64,000 bases of DNA from Ptiloglossa arizonensis. Its lineage: Eukaryota; Arthropoda; Insecta; Hymenoptera; Colletidae. The number at the start of each line of letters is the position of its first letter. The first letter of the stretch is position 1. The DNA lies in contig NW_027478485.1 in assembly GCF_051014685.1 (NCBI RefSeq), positions 434,001 to 498,000 on the forward strand. Direction: 5' to 3'. The notes under the pieces were generated by a model, which saw nothing but the letters and a program-made list of their open reading frames with translations, did no database searches and was not told the origin of the DNA. Positions 11,285 to 23,497 of the stretch are shown here, one piece after another. A program made the position numbers and the translations under genes.

Positions 11285-12631
11285 CGGTATGCGTACTTTT
11301 CCCCTAGGCCGTTCTAGTTATTCGTTTCGAGCATCAGAACTGCGAAAATTTTGAGTTTCTCAAGCGTTTCTTACCTCCAAACTGCCATATCTCGCGAACG
11401 GATTGACCAATCCGCAAAATTTCTGTTGCATCTGAAAGTAGAAACTCGCCCGATTACAACGGTACGTGTAGTTTTCCCCTAGGCCGTTCTAGTTATTCGT
11501 TTCGAGCATCAGACTGCGAAAATTTTGAGTTTCTCAAGCGTTTCTTACCTCCAAACTGCCATACCTCGCGAACGGATTGACCAATCCGCAAAATTTCTGT
11601 TGCATCTGAAAGTAGAAACACGCCCGATTACAGCGGTATGTGTAGTTTTCCCCTAGGCCGTTCCAGTTATTCATTTCGAGCATCATAACTGCGAATATTT
11701 TGAGTTTCTCAAGCGTTTCTTACATCCAAACGGCCATATCTCGCGAACGGATTGACCAATCCGCAAAATTTCTGTTGCTTCTGAAAGTAGAAACTCGCCC
11801 GATTACAACGGTGTACGTACTTCTCTCCTAGGCCGTTCTAGTCATTCGTTTCGAGCATCAGAACTGCGAAAATTTTGAGTTTCTCGAGGGTTCCTTATCT
11901 CCAAACTGCCATATCTCGCGAACGGATTGATCAATCCGCAAAATTTCTGTTGCATCTGAAAGTAGAAACTCGCCCGATTACAACGGTATGCGCACTTTTC
12001 CCCTAGGCCGTTCTAGTTATTCGTTTCGAGCATCAGAACTGCGAAAATTTTGAGTTTCTCAAGCGTTTCTTACCTCCAAACTGCCATATCTCGCGAACGG
12101 ATTGACCAATCCGCAAAATTTCTGTTGCATCTGAAAGTAGAAACTCGCCCGATTACAACGGTAGGTGTAGTTTTCCCCTAGGCCGTTCTAGTTACTCGTT
12201 TCGAGCATCAGAACTGCGAAAATTTTGAGTTTCTCAAGCGTTTCTTACCTCCAAACTGCCATATCTCGCGAACGGATTGACCAATCCGCAAAATTTCTGT
12301 TGCATCTGAAAGTAGAAACTCGCCCGATTACAACGGTACGTGTAGTTTTCCCCTAGGCCGTTCTAGTTACTCGTTTCGAGCATCAGAACTGCGAAAATTT
12401 TGAGTTTCTCAAGCGTTTCTTATCTCCTAACTGCCATATCTCGCGAACGGATTGATCAATCCGCAAAGTTTCTGTTGCATCTGAAAGTAGAAACTCGCCC
12501 GATTACAACGGTAGGTGTAGTTTTCCCCTAGGCCGTTCTAGTTATTCGTTTCGAACATCAGAACTGCGAAAATTTTGACTTTCTCAAGCGTTTCTTACCT
12601 CCAAACTGCCATATCTCGCGAACGGATTGAC
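11285..12631. repeat. Block following the 6-monomer pair
   Basis: Subtypes in order include CATCGGTATGCGTAC, ACGTGTAG with CAGACTGCG, TGCCATACCTCGCG with CAGCGGTATG, ACATCCAAACGGCC, the CTCGAGGGTTCC monomer, and CTCCTAACTGCC with GCAAAGTTTC. The same run occurs at about 23.5-24.8 and 25.4-26.8 kb, with altered versions at 3.4-4.6 and 31.9-33.2 kb. Confidence 0.85.
11889..12063. repeat. CTCGAGGGTTCC monomer subtype (first of ten)
   Basis: The conserved CTCAAGCGTTTC junction is replaced by CTCGAGGGTTCC. The other nine junctions are near 24,094, 26,018, 32,488, 40,152, 43,469, 45,043, 47,318, 52,392 and 56,767. In each case this monomer carries GATCAA at the dyad and a GCGCAC box. It is usually preceded by a GTCATTCG monomer, except at 52.4 and 56.8 kb. 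It is the one subtype marker that runs from the left mosaic into the 25-monomer domain. Confidence 0.85.
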
Positions 12632-15010
12632 CAATCCGCAAAATTTCTGTTGCATCTGAAAGTAGAAACTCGCCCGATTACAACGGTAGGTGTAGTTTTC
12701 CCCTAGGCCGTTCTAGTTACTCGTTTCGAGCATCAGAACTGGGAAAATTTTGAGTTTCACAAGCGTTTATTACCTCCAAACTGCCATATCTCTCGAACGG
12801 ATTGACCAATCCGCAAAATTTCTGTTGCATCTGAAAGTAGAAACTCGCCCCATTACAACGGTATGTGTAGTTTTCCCCTAGGCCGTTCCAGTTAGTCATT
12901 TCGAGCATCAGAACTGCGGAAATTTTGAGTTTCTCAAGCGTTTCTTACCTCCAAACTGCCATATCTCGCGAACGGATTGACCAATCCGCAAAATTTCTGT
13001 TGCTTCTGAAAGTAGAAACTCGCCCGATTACAACGGTATGCGCACTTTTCCCCGTTCTAGTTACTCGTTTCGAGCATCAGAACTGCGAAAATTTTGAGTT
13101 TCTCAAGCGTTTCTTACCTCCAAACTGCCATATCTCGCGAACGGATTGAACAATCCGCAAAATTTCTGTTGCATCTGAAAGTAGAAACTCGCCCGATTAC
13201 AACGGTATGCGTACTTTTCCCCTAGGCCTTTCTAGTTACTCGTTTCGAGCATCAGAACTGCGAAAATTTTGAGTTTCTCAAGCGTTTCTTACCTCCAAAC
13301 TGCCATATCTCGCGAACGGATTGAACAATCCGCAAAATTTCTGTTGCATCTGAAAGTAGAAACTCGCCCGATTACAACGGTATGCGTACTTTTCCCCTAG
13401 GCCTTTCTAGTTACTCGTTTCGAGCATCAGAACTGCGAAAATGTTGAGTTTCTCAAGCGTTTCTTATCTCCAAACTGCCATATCTCGCGAACGGATTGAC
13501 CAATCCGCAAAATTTCTGTTGCATCTGAAAGTAGAAACTCGCCCGATTACAACGGTACGTGTAGTTTTCCCCTAGGCCGTTCTAGTTATTCGTTTCGAGC
13601 ATCAGACTGCGAAAATTTTGAGTTTCTCAAGCGTTTCTTATATCCAAACTGCCATATCTCGCGAACGGATTGACCAATCCGCAAAATTTCTGTTGCATCT
13701 GAAAGTGGAAACTCGCCCGATTACAACGGTATGCGTACTTTCCCCTAGGCCGTATTAGTTACTCGTTTCGAGCATCAGAACTGCGAAAATTTTGAGTTTC
13801 TCAAGCGTTTCTTATCTCCAAACAGCCATATCTCGCGAACGGATTGATCCATCCGCAAAATTTCTATTGCATCTGAAAGTAGAAACTCGCCCGATTACAA
13901 CGGTGCGTGTAGTTTTCCCCTAGGCCGTTCTAGTTATTCGTTTCGAGCATCAGACTGCGAAAATTTTGAGTTTCTCAAACGTTTCTTATCTCCAAACTGC
14001 CATATCTTGCGAACGGATTGACCAATCCGCAAAATTTCTGTTGCATCTGAAAGTGGAAACTCGCCCGATTACAACGGTATGCGTACTTTCCCCTAGGCCG
14101 TATTAGTTACTCGTTTCGAGCATCTGAACTGCGAAAATTTGGAGTTTCTCAAGCGTTTCTTACCTCCAAACTGCCATATCTCGCGAACGGATTGACAAAT
14201 CCGCAAAATTTCTGTTGCATCTGAAAGTAGAAACTCGCCCGATTACAACGGTATGTGTAGTTTTCCCCTAGGCCGTTCTAGTTACTCGTTTCGAGCATCA
14301 GAACTGCGAAAATTTTGAGTTTCTCAAGCGTTTCTTACCTCCAAACTGCCATATCTCGCGAACGGATTGACAAATCCGCAAAATTTCTGTTGCATCTGAA
14401 AGTAGAAACTCGCCCGATTACAACGGTAGGTGTAGTTTTCCCCTAGGCCGTTCTAGTTACTCGTTTCGAGCATCAGAACTGCGAAAATTTTGAGTTTCTC
14501 AAGCGTTTCTTACCTCCAAACTGCCCTATCTCGAGAACGGATTGACCAATCCGCAAAATTTCTGTTGCATCTGAAAGTAGAAACTCGCCCGATTACAACG
14601 GTATGCGCACTTTTCCCCTAGGCCGTTGTAGTTATTCGTTTCAAGCATCAGAACTGCGCAAATTTTGAGTTTCTCAAGCGTTTCTTATCTGCAAACTGCC
14701 ATATCTCGCGAACGGATTGATCAATCCGCAAAATTTCTGTTGCATCTGAAAGTAGAAACTCGCCCGATTACAACGGTATGCGCACTTTTCCCCTAGGCCG
14801 TTCTAGTTATTCGTTTCGAGCATCAGAACAGCGAAAATTTTGAGTTTCTCAAGCGTTTCTTACCTCCAAACTGCCATATCTCGCGAACGGATTGACCAAT
14901 CCGCAAAATTTCTGTTGCATCTGAAAGTAGAAACTCGCCCGATTACAACGGTAGGTGTAGTTTTCCCCTAGGCCGTTCTAGTTACTCGTTTCGAGCATCA
15001 GAACTGCGAA
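12632..15010. repeat. First copy of an internal ~2,440 bp duplication
   Basis: A block around 12.6-13.3 kb recurs at 15.05-15.7 kb at an offset of 2,440 bases, with the GGGAAAATTTTGAGTTTCAC and TCTCTCGAACGG subtype at about 12740 and 15180 and the 169 bp monomer in both. From 13441 onward the correspondence shifts by one monomer, because the GAACAATCC unit is present twice here (about 13148 and 13323). This stretch has no equivalent in the 28.6-38.1 kb copy. Confidence 0.8.
12939..13107. repeat. 169 bp short monomer (6-base deletion)
   Basis: CTTTTCCCC is followed directly by GTTCTAG, so TAGGCC is missing and the AvrII-type site is lost. The lost bases are bounded by CC on both sides, which fits replication slippage. 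The same short monomer recurs with deletion points near 15,493, 18,106, 33,660 and 36,273; offsets of 2,440, 2,613 and 20,607 show one origin followed by block duplication. Confidence 0.9.
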
Positions 15011-15497
15011 AATTTTGACTTTCTCAAGCGTTTCTTACCTCCAAACTGCCATATCTCGCGAACGGATTGACCAATCCGCAAAATTTCTGTTGCATCTGAA
15101 AGTAGAAACTCGCCCGATTACAACGGTAGGTGTAGTTTTCCCCTAGGCCGTTCTAGTTACTCGTTTCGAGCATCAGAACTGGGAAAATTTTGAGTTTCAC
15201 AAGCGTTTATTACCTCCAAACTGCCATATCTCTCGAACGGATTGACCAATCCGCAAAATTTCTGTTGCATCTGAAAGTAGAAACTCGCCCCATTACAACG
15301 GTATGTGTAGTTTTCCCCTAGGCCGTTCCAGTTAGTCATTTCGAGCATCAGAACTGCGGAAATTTTGAGTTTCTCAAGCGTTTCTTACCTCCAAACTGCC
15401 ATATCTCGCGAACGGATTGACCAATCCGCAAAATTTCTGTTGCTTCTGAAAGTAGAAACTCGCCCGATTACAACGGTATGCGCACTTTTCCCCGTTC

Positions 15498-16543
15498 TAG
15501 TTACTCGTTTCGAGCATCAGAACTGCGAAAATTTTGAGTTTCTCAAGCGTTTCTTACCTCCAAACTGCCATATCTCGCGAACGGATTGAACAATCCGCAA
15601 AATTTCTGTTGCATCTGAAAGTAGAAACTCGCCCGATTACAACGGTATGCGTACTTTTCCCCTAGGCCTTTCTAGTTACTCGTTTCGAGCATCAGAACTG
15701 CGAAAATGTTGAGTTTCTCAAGCGTTTCTTATCTCCAAACTGCCATATCTCGCGAACGGATTGACCAATCCGCAAAATTTCTGTTGCATCTGAAAGTAGA
15801 AACTCGCCCGATTACAACGGTACGTGTAGTTTTCCCCTAGGCCGTTCTAGTTATTCGTTTCGAGCATCAGACTGCGAAAATTTTGAGTTTCTCAAGCGTT
15901 TCTTATATCCAAACTGCCATATCTCGCGAACGGATTGACCAATCCGCAAAATTTCTGTTGCATCTGAAAGTGGTAACTCGCCCGATTACAACGGTATGCG
16001 TACTTTCCCCTAGGCCGTATTAGTTACTCGTTTCGAGCATCAGAACTGCGAAAATTTTGAGTTTCTCAAGCGTTTCTTACCTCCAAACTGCCATATCTCG
16101 CGAACGGATTGAACAATCCGCAAAATTTCTGTTGCATCTGAAAGTAGAAACTCGCCCGATTACAACGGTATGCGTACTTTTCCCCTAGGCCTTTCTAGTT
16201 ACTCGTTTCGAGCATCAGAACTGCGAAAATGTTGAGTTTCTCAAGCGTTTCTTATCTCCAAACTGCCATATCTCGCGAACGGATTGACCAATCCGCAAAG
16301 TTTCTGTTGCATCTGAAAGTAGAAACTCGCCCGATTACAACGGTACGTGTAGTTTTCCCCTAGGCCGTTCTAGTTATTCGTTTCGAGCATCAGACTGCGA
16401 AAATTTTGAGTTTCTCAAGCGTTTCTTATATCCAAACTGCCATATCTCGCGAACGGATTGACCAATCCGCAAAATTTCTGTTGCATCTGAAAGTGGAAAC
16501 TCGCCCGATTACAACGGTATGCGTACTTTCCCCTAGGCCGTAT
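15498..16543. repeat. Three-monomer (523 bp) tandem duplication
   Basis: Copies are about 15498-16020 and 16021-16543. Each holds GAACAATCC, then ACGTGTAG with CAGACTGCG, then CTTATATCC with GTGGAAAC or GTGGTAAC. GAACAATCC lies at 15588 and 16111. The first copy carries GTGGTAAC and the second GCAAAGTTTC. The pair is repeated at about 33.67-34.71 kb. Confidence 0.87.
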
Positions 16544-18822
16544 TAGTTACTCGTTTCGAGCATCAGAACTGCGAAAATTTTGAGTTTCTCAAGCGTTTCT
16601 TATCTCCAAACAGCCATATCTCGCGAACGGATTGATCCATCCGCAAAATTTCTATTGCATCTGAAAGTAGAAACTCGCCCGATTACAACGGTGCGTGTAG
16701 TTTTCCCCTAGGCCGTTCTAGTTATTCGTTTCGAGCATCAGACTGCGAAAATTTTGAGTTTCTCAAACGTTTCTTATCTCCAAACTGCCATATCTTGCGA
16801 ACGGATTGACCAATCCGCAAAATTTCTGTTGCATCTGAAAGTGGAAACTCGCCCGATTACAACGGTATGCGTACTTTCCCCTAGGCCGTATTAGTTACTC
16901 GTTTCGAGCATCTGAACTGCGAAAATTTGGAGTTTCTCAAGCGTTTCTTACCTCCAAACTGCCATATCTCGCGAACGGATTGACAAATCCGCAAAATTTC
17001 TGTTGCATCTGAAAGTAGAAACTCGCCCGATTACAACGGTATGTGTAGTTTTCCCCTAGGCCGTTCTAGTTACTCGTTTCGAGCATCAGAACTGCGAAAA
17101 TTTTGAGTTTCTCAAGCGTTTCTTACCTCCAAACTGCCATATCTCGCGAACGGATTGACAAATCCGCAAAATTTCTGTTGCATCTGAAAGTAGAAACTCG
17201 CCCGATTACAACGGTAGGTGTAGTTTTCCCCTAGGCCGTTCTAGTTACTCGTTTCGAGCATCAGAACTGCGAAAATTTTGAGTTTCTCAAGCGTTTCTTA
17301 CCTCCAAACTGCCCTATCTCGAGAACGGATTGACCAATCCGCAAAATTTCTGTTGCATCTGAAAGTAGAAACTCGCCCGATTACAACGGTATGCGCACTT
17401 TTCCCCTAGGCCGTTGTAGTTATTCGTTTCAAGCATCAGAACTGCGCAAATTTTGAGTTTCTCAAGCGTTTCTTATCTGCAAACTGCCATATCTCGCGAA
17501 CGGATTGATCAATCCGCAAAATTTCTGTTGCATCTGAAAGTAGAAACTCGCCCGATTACAACGGTATGCGCACTTTTCCCCTAGGCCGTTCTAGTTATTC
17601 GTTTCGAGCATCAGAACAGCGAAAATTTTGAGTTTCTCAAGCGTTTCTTACCTCCAAACTGCCATATCTCGCGAACGGATTGACCAATCCGCAAAATTTC
17701 TGTTGCATCTGAAAGTAGAAACTCGCCCGATTACAACGGTAGGTGTAGTTTTCCCCTAGGCCGTTCTAGTTACTCGTTTCGAGCATCAGAACTGGGAAAA
17801 TTTTGAGTTTCACAAGCGTTTATTACCTCCAAACTGCCATATCTCTCGAACGGATTGACCAATCCGCAAAATTTCTGTTGCATCTGAAAGTAGAAACTCG
17901 CCCCATTACAACGGTATGTGTAGTTTTCCCCTAGGCCGTTCCAGTTAGTCATTTCGAGCATCAGAACTGCGGAAATTTTGAGTTTCTCAAGCGTTTCTTA
18001 CCTCCAAACTGCCATATCTCGCGAACGGATTGACCAATCCGCAAAATTTCTGTTGCTTCTGAAAGTAGAAACTCGCCCGATTACAACGGTATGCGCACTT
18101 TTCCCCGTTCTAGTTACTCGTTTCGAGCATCAGAACTGCGAAAATTTTGAGTTTCTCAAGCGTTTCTTATCTCCAAACAGCCATATCTCGCGAACGGATT
18201 GATCCATCCGCAAAATTTCTATTGCATCTGAAAGTAGAAACTCGCCCGATTACAACGGTGCGTGTAGTTTTCCCCTAGGCCGTTCTAGTTATTCGTTTCG
18301 AGCATCAGACTGCGAAAATTTTGAGTTTCTCAAACGTTTCTTATCTCCAAACTGCCATATCTCGCGAACGGATTGACCAATCCGCAAAATTTCTGTTGCA
18401 TCTGAAAGTGGAAACTCGCCCGATTACAACGGTATGCGTACTTTCCCCTAGGCCGTATTAGTTACTCGTTTCGAGCATCTGAACTGCGAAAATTTGGAGT
18501 TTCTCAAGCGTTTCTTACCTCCAAACTGCCATATCTCGCGAACGGATTGACAAATCCGCAAAATTTCTGTTGCATCTGAAAGTAGAAACTCGCCCGATTA
18601 CAACGGTATGTGTAGTTTTCCCCTAGGCCGTTCTAGTTACTCGTTTCGAGCATCAGAACTGCGAAAATTTTGAGTTTCTCAAGCGTTTCTTACCTCCAAA
18701 CTGCCATATCTCGCGAACGGATTGACAAATCCGCAAAATTTCTGTTGCATCTGAAAGTAGAAACTCGCCCGATTACAACGGTAGGTGTAGTTTTCCCCTA
18801 GGCCGTTCTAGTTACTCGTTTC
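16544..18822. repeat. Nine-monomer (1,567 bp) repeat, first copy and start of second
   Basis: About 16544-17718 matches 18111-19285 at an offset of 1,567: GATCCATCC at 16634 and 18201, CCCTATCTCGAG at 17312 and 18879. One difference is CATATCTTGCG at about 16793 against CATATCTCGCG in the second copy. The same pair exists at 34.7-37.4 kb. Confidence 0.87.
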
Positions 18823-21800
18823 GAGCATCAGAACTGCGAAAATTTTGAGTTTCTCAAGCGTTTCTTACCTCCAAACTGCCCTATCTCGAGAACGGATTGA
18901 CCAATCCGCAAAATTTCTGTTGCATCTGAAAGTAGAAACTCGCCCGATTACAACGGTATGCGCACTTTTCCCCTAGGCCGTTGTAGTTATTCGTTTCAAG
19001 CATCAGAACTGCGCAAATTTTGAGTTTCTCAAGCGTTTCTTATCTGCAAACTGCCATATCTCGCGAACGGATTGATCAATCCGCAAAATTTCTGTTGCAT
19101 CTGAAAGTAGAAACTCGCCCGATTACAACGGTATGCGCACTTTTCCCCTAGGCCGTTCTAGTTATTCGTTTCGAGCATCAGAACAGCGAAAATTTTGAGT
19201 TTCTCAAGCGTTTCTTACCTCCAAACTGCCATATCTCGCGAACGGATTGACCAATCCGCAAAATTTCTGTTGCATCTGAAAGTAGACACTCGCCCGATTA
19301 CAACGGTATGCGTACTTTCCCCTAGGCCGTACTAGTTACTCGTTTCGAGCATAAGAACTGCGCAAATTTTGAGTTTCTCAAGCGTTTCTTATCTCCAAAC
19401 AGCCATATCTCGCGAACGGATTGATCAATCCGCAAAATTTCTGTTGCATCTGAAAGTAGAAACTCGCCCGATTACAACGGTATGCGCACTTTTCCCCTAG
19501 GCCGTTCTAGTTATTCGTTTCGAGCATCAGAACTGCGAAAATTTTGAGTTTCTCAAGCGTTTCTTATCTGCAAACTGCCATATCTCGCGAACGGATTGAT
19601 CAATCCGCAAAATTTCTGTTGCATCTGAAAGTAGAAACTCGCCCGATTACAACGGTACGTGCAGTTTTCCCCTAGGCCGTTCTAGTTGTTCGTTTCGAGC
19701 ATCAGACTGCGAAAATTTTGAGTTTCTCAAGCGTTTCTTATCTCCAAACTGCCATATCTCGCGAACGGATTGACCAATCCGCAAAATTTCTGTTGCATCT
19801 GAAAGTAGAAACTCGCCCGATTACAACGGTATGCGTACTTTCCACTAGGCCGTACTAGTTACTCGTTTCGAGCATCAGAACTGCGAAAATTTTGAGTTTC
19901 TCAAGCGTTTCTTACCTCCAAACTGCCATATCTCGCGAACGGATTGATCAATCCGCAAAATTTCTGTTGCATCTGAAAGTAGAAACACGCCCGATTACAA
20001 CGGTATGCGCACTTTTCCCCTAGGCCGTTCTAGTTATTCGTTTCGAGCATCAGAACGGCGAAAATTTTGAGTTTCTCAAGCGTTTCTTACCTCCAAACTG
20101 CCATATCTCGCGAACGGATTGACCAATCCGCAAAATTTCTGTTGCATCTGAAAGTATAAACTCGCCCAATTACAACGGTATGCGTACTTTTCCCCTAGGC
20201 CGCTCTAGTTACTCGTTTCGAGCATCAGAACTGCGAAAATTTTGAGTTTCTCAAGCGTTTCTTACCTCCAAACTGCCATATCTCGCGAACGGAGTGACCA
20301 ATCCGCAAAATTTCTGTTGCATCTGAAAGTAGAAACTCGCCCGATTACAACGGTATGTGTAGTTTTCCCCTAGGCCGTTCTAGTTATTCGTTTCGAGCAT
20401 CAGAACTGCGAAAATTTTGAGTTTCTCAAGCGTTTCTTACCTCCAAACTGCCCTATCTCGAGAACGGATTGACCAATCCGCAAAATTTCTGTTGCATCTG
20501 AAAGTAGAAACTCGCCCGATTACAACGGTATGCGCACTTTTCCCCTAGGCCGTTGTAGTTATTCGTTTCAAGCATCAGAACTGCGCAAATTTTGAGTTTC
20601 TCAAGCGTTTCTTATCTGGAAACTGCCATATCTCGCGAACGGATTGATCAATCCGCAAAATTTCTGTTGCATCTGAAAGTAGAAACTCGCCCGATTACAA
20701 CGGTATGCGCACTTTTCCCCTAGGCCGTTCTAGTTATTCGTTTCGAGCATCAGAACAGCGAAAATTTTGAGTTTCTCAAGCGTTTCTTACCTCCAAACTG
20801 CCATATCTCGCGAACGGATTGACCAATCCGCAAAATTTCTGTTGCATCTGAAAGTAGACACTCGCCCGATTACAACGGTATGCGTACTTTCCCCTAGGCC
20901 GTACTAGTTACTCGTTTCGAGCATAAGAACTGCGCAAATTTTGAGTTTCTCAAGCGTTTCTTATCTCCAAACAGCCATATCTCGCGAACGGATTGATCAA
21001 TCCGCAAAATTTCTGTTGCATCTGAAAGTAGAAACTCGCCCGATTACAACGGTATGCGCACTTTTCCCCTAGGCCGTTCTAGTTATTCGTTTCGAGCATC
21101 AGAACTGCGAAAATTTTGAGTTTCTCAAGCGTTTCTTATCTGCAAACTGCCATATCTCGCGAACGGATTGATCAATCCGCAAAATTTCTGTTGCATCTGA
21201 AAGTAGAAACTCGCCCGATTACAACGGTACGTGCAGTTTTCCCCTAGGCCGTTCTAGTTGTTCGTTTCGAGCATCAGACTGCGAAAATTTTGAGTTTCTC
21301 AAGCGTTTCTTATCTCCAAACTGCCATATCTCGCGAACGGATTGACCAATCCGCAAAATTTCTGTTGCATCTGAAAGTAGAAACTCGCCCGATTACAACG
21401 GTATGCGTACTTTCCACTAGGCCGTACTAGTTACTCGTTTCGAGCATCAGAACTGCGAAAATTTTGAGTTTCTCAAGCGTTTCTTACCTCCAAACTGCCA
21501 TATCTCGCGAACGGATTGATCAATCCGCAAAATTTCTGTTGCATCTGAAAGTAGAAACACGCCCGATTACAACGGTATGCGCACTTTTCCCCTAGGCCGT
21601 TCTAGTTATTCGTTTCGAGCATCAGAACGGCGAAAATTTTGAGTTTCTCAAGCGTTTCTTACCTCCAAACTGCCATATCTCGCGAACGGATTGACCAATC
21701 CGCAAAATTTCTGTTGCATCTGAAAGTATAAACTCGCCCAATTACAACGGTATGCGTACTTTTCCCCTAGGCCGCTCTAGTTACTCGTTTCGAGCATCAG

Positions 21801-21966
21801 AACTGCGAAAATTTTGAGTTTCTCAAGCGTTTCTTACCTCCAAACTGCCATATCTCGCGAACGGAGTGACCAATCCGCAAAATTTCTGTTGCATCTGAAA
21901 GTAGAAACTCGCCCGATTACAACGGTATGTGTAGTTTTCCCCTAGGCCGTTCTAGTTATTCGTTTC
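18823..21966. repeat. Tandem duplication, 1,572 bp (9 monomers)
   Basis: Copies are about 18823-20394 and 20395-21966. Markers CCCTATCTCGAG (18879, 20451), AGTAGACACT (19281, 20853) and the TTTCCACTAGG variant (about 19842, 21414) all keep an offset of 1,572. The only difference I saw is TATCTGCAAAC near 19041 against TATCTGGAAAC near 20613. The right end of each copy joins subtypes of the 1,050 bp unit, so this duplication happened after that unit existed. Confidence 0.88.
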
Positions 21967-23497
21967 GAGCATCAGAACGGCGAAAATTTTGAGTTTCTCA
22001 AGCGTTTCTTACCTCCAAACTGCCATATCTCGCGAACGGATTGACTAATCCGCAAAATTTCTGTTGCATCTGAAAGTAGAAACTCGCCCGATTACAACGG
22101 TATGTGTAGTTTTCCCCTAGGCCGTTCTAGTTATTCGTTTCGAGCATCAGAACGGCGAAAATTTTGAGTTTCTCAAGCGTTTCTTACCTCCAAACTGCCA
22201 TATCTCGCGAACGGATTGACTAATCCGCAAAATTTCTGTTGCATCTGAAAGTAGAAACTCGCCCGATTACAACTTTAGGTGTACTTCTCCCCTAGGCCAT
22301 TCTAGTTACTCGTTTCGAGCATCAGAACTGCGAAAATTTTGAGTTTCTCAAGCGTTTCTTACCTCCAAACTGCCATATCTCGCGAACGGATTGACCAATC
22401 CGCAAAATTTCTGTTGCATCTGAAAGTAGAAACTCGCCCGATTACAACGGTATGCGCACTTTTCCCCTAGGCCGTTCTAGTTATTCGTTTCGAGCATCAG
22501 AACTGCGAAAATTTTGAGTTTCTCAAGCGTTTCTTATCTGCAAAATGCCATATCTCGCGAACGGATTGATCAATCCGCAAAATTTCTGTTGCATCTGAAA
22601 GTAGAAACACGCCCGATTACAACGGTATGCGCACTTTTCCCCTAGGCCGTTCTAGTTATTCGTTTCGAGCATCAGAACGGCGAAAATTTTGAGTTTCTCA
22701 AGCGTTTCTTACCTCCAAACTGCCATATCTCGCGAACGGATTGACCAATCCGCAAAATTTCTGTTGCATCTGAAAGTATAAACTCGCCCAATTACAACGG
22801 TATGCGTACTTTTCCCCTAGGCCGCTCTAGTTACTCGTTTCGAGCATCAGAACTGCGAAAATTTTGAGTTTCTCAAGCGTTTCTTACCTCCAAACTGCCA
22901 TATCTCGCGAACGGAGTGACCAATCCGCAAAATTTCTGTTGCATCTGAAAGTAGAAACTCGCCCGATTACAACGGTATGTGTAGTTTTCCCCTAGGCCGT
23001 TCTAGTTATTCGTTTCGAGCATCAGAACGGCGAAAATTTTGAGTTTCTCAAGCGTTTCTTACCTCCAAACTGCCATATCTCGCGAACGGATTGACTAATC
23101 CGCAAAATTTCTGTTGCATCTGAAAGTAGAAACTCGCCCGATTACAACGGTATGTGTAGTTTTCCCCTAGGCCGTTCTAGTTATTCGTTTCGAGCATCAG
23201 AACGGCGAAAATTTTGAGTTTCTCAAGCGTTTCTTACCTCCAAACTGCCATATCTCGCGAACGGATTGACTAATCCGCAAAATTTCTGTTGCATCTGAAA
23301 GTAGAAACTCGCCCGATTACAACTTTAGGTGTACTTCTCCCCTAGGCCATTCTAGTTACTCGTTTCGAGCATCAGAACTGCGAAAATTTTGAGTTTCTCA
23401 AGCGTTTCTTACCTCCAAACTGCCATATCTCGCGAACGGATTGACCAATCCGCAAAATTTCTGTTGCATCTGAAAGTAGAAACTCGCCCGATTACAT
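21490..23497. repeat. Higher-order repeat, 6 monomers (1,050 bp), third tandem pair
   Basis: The subtype order matches 1322-3411. The first copy starts with CTTACCTCCAAACTGCC instead of GCAAAATGCC; the second has GCAAAATGCC at 22540. A partial copy of the first three subtypes lies at about 19.92-20.40 kb. Confidence 0.88.
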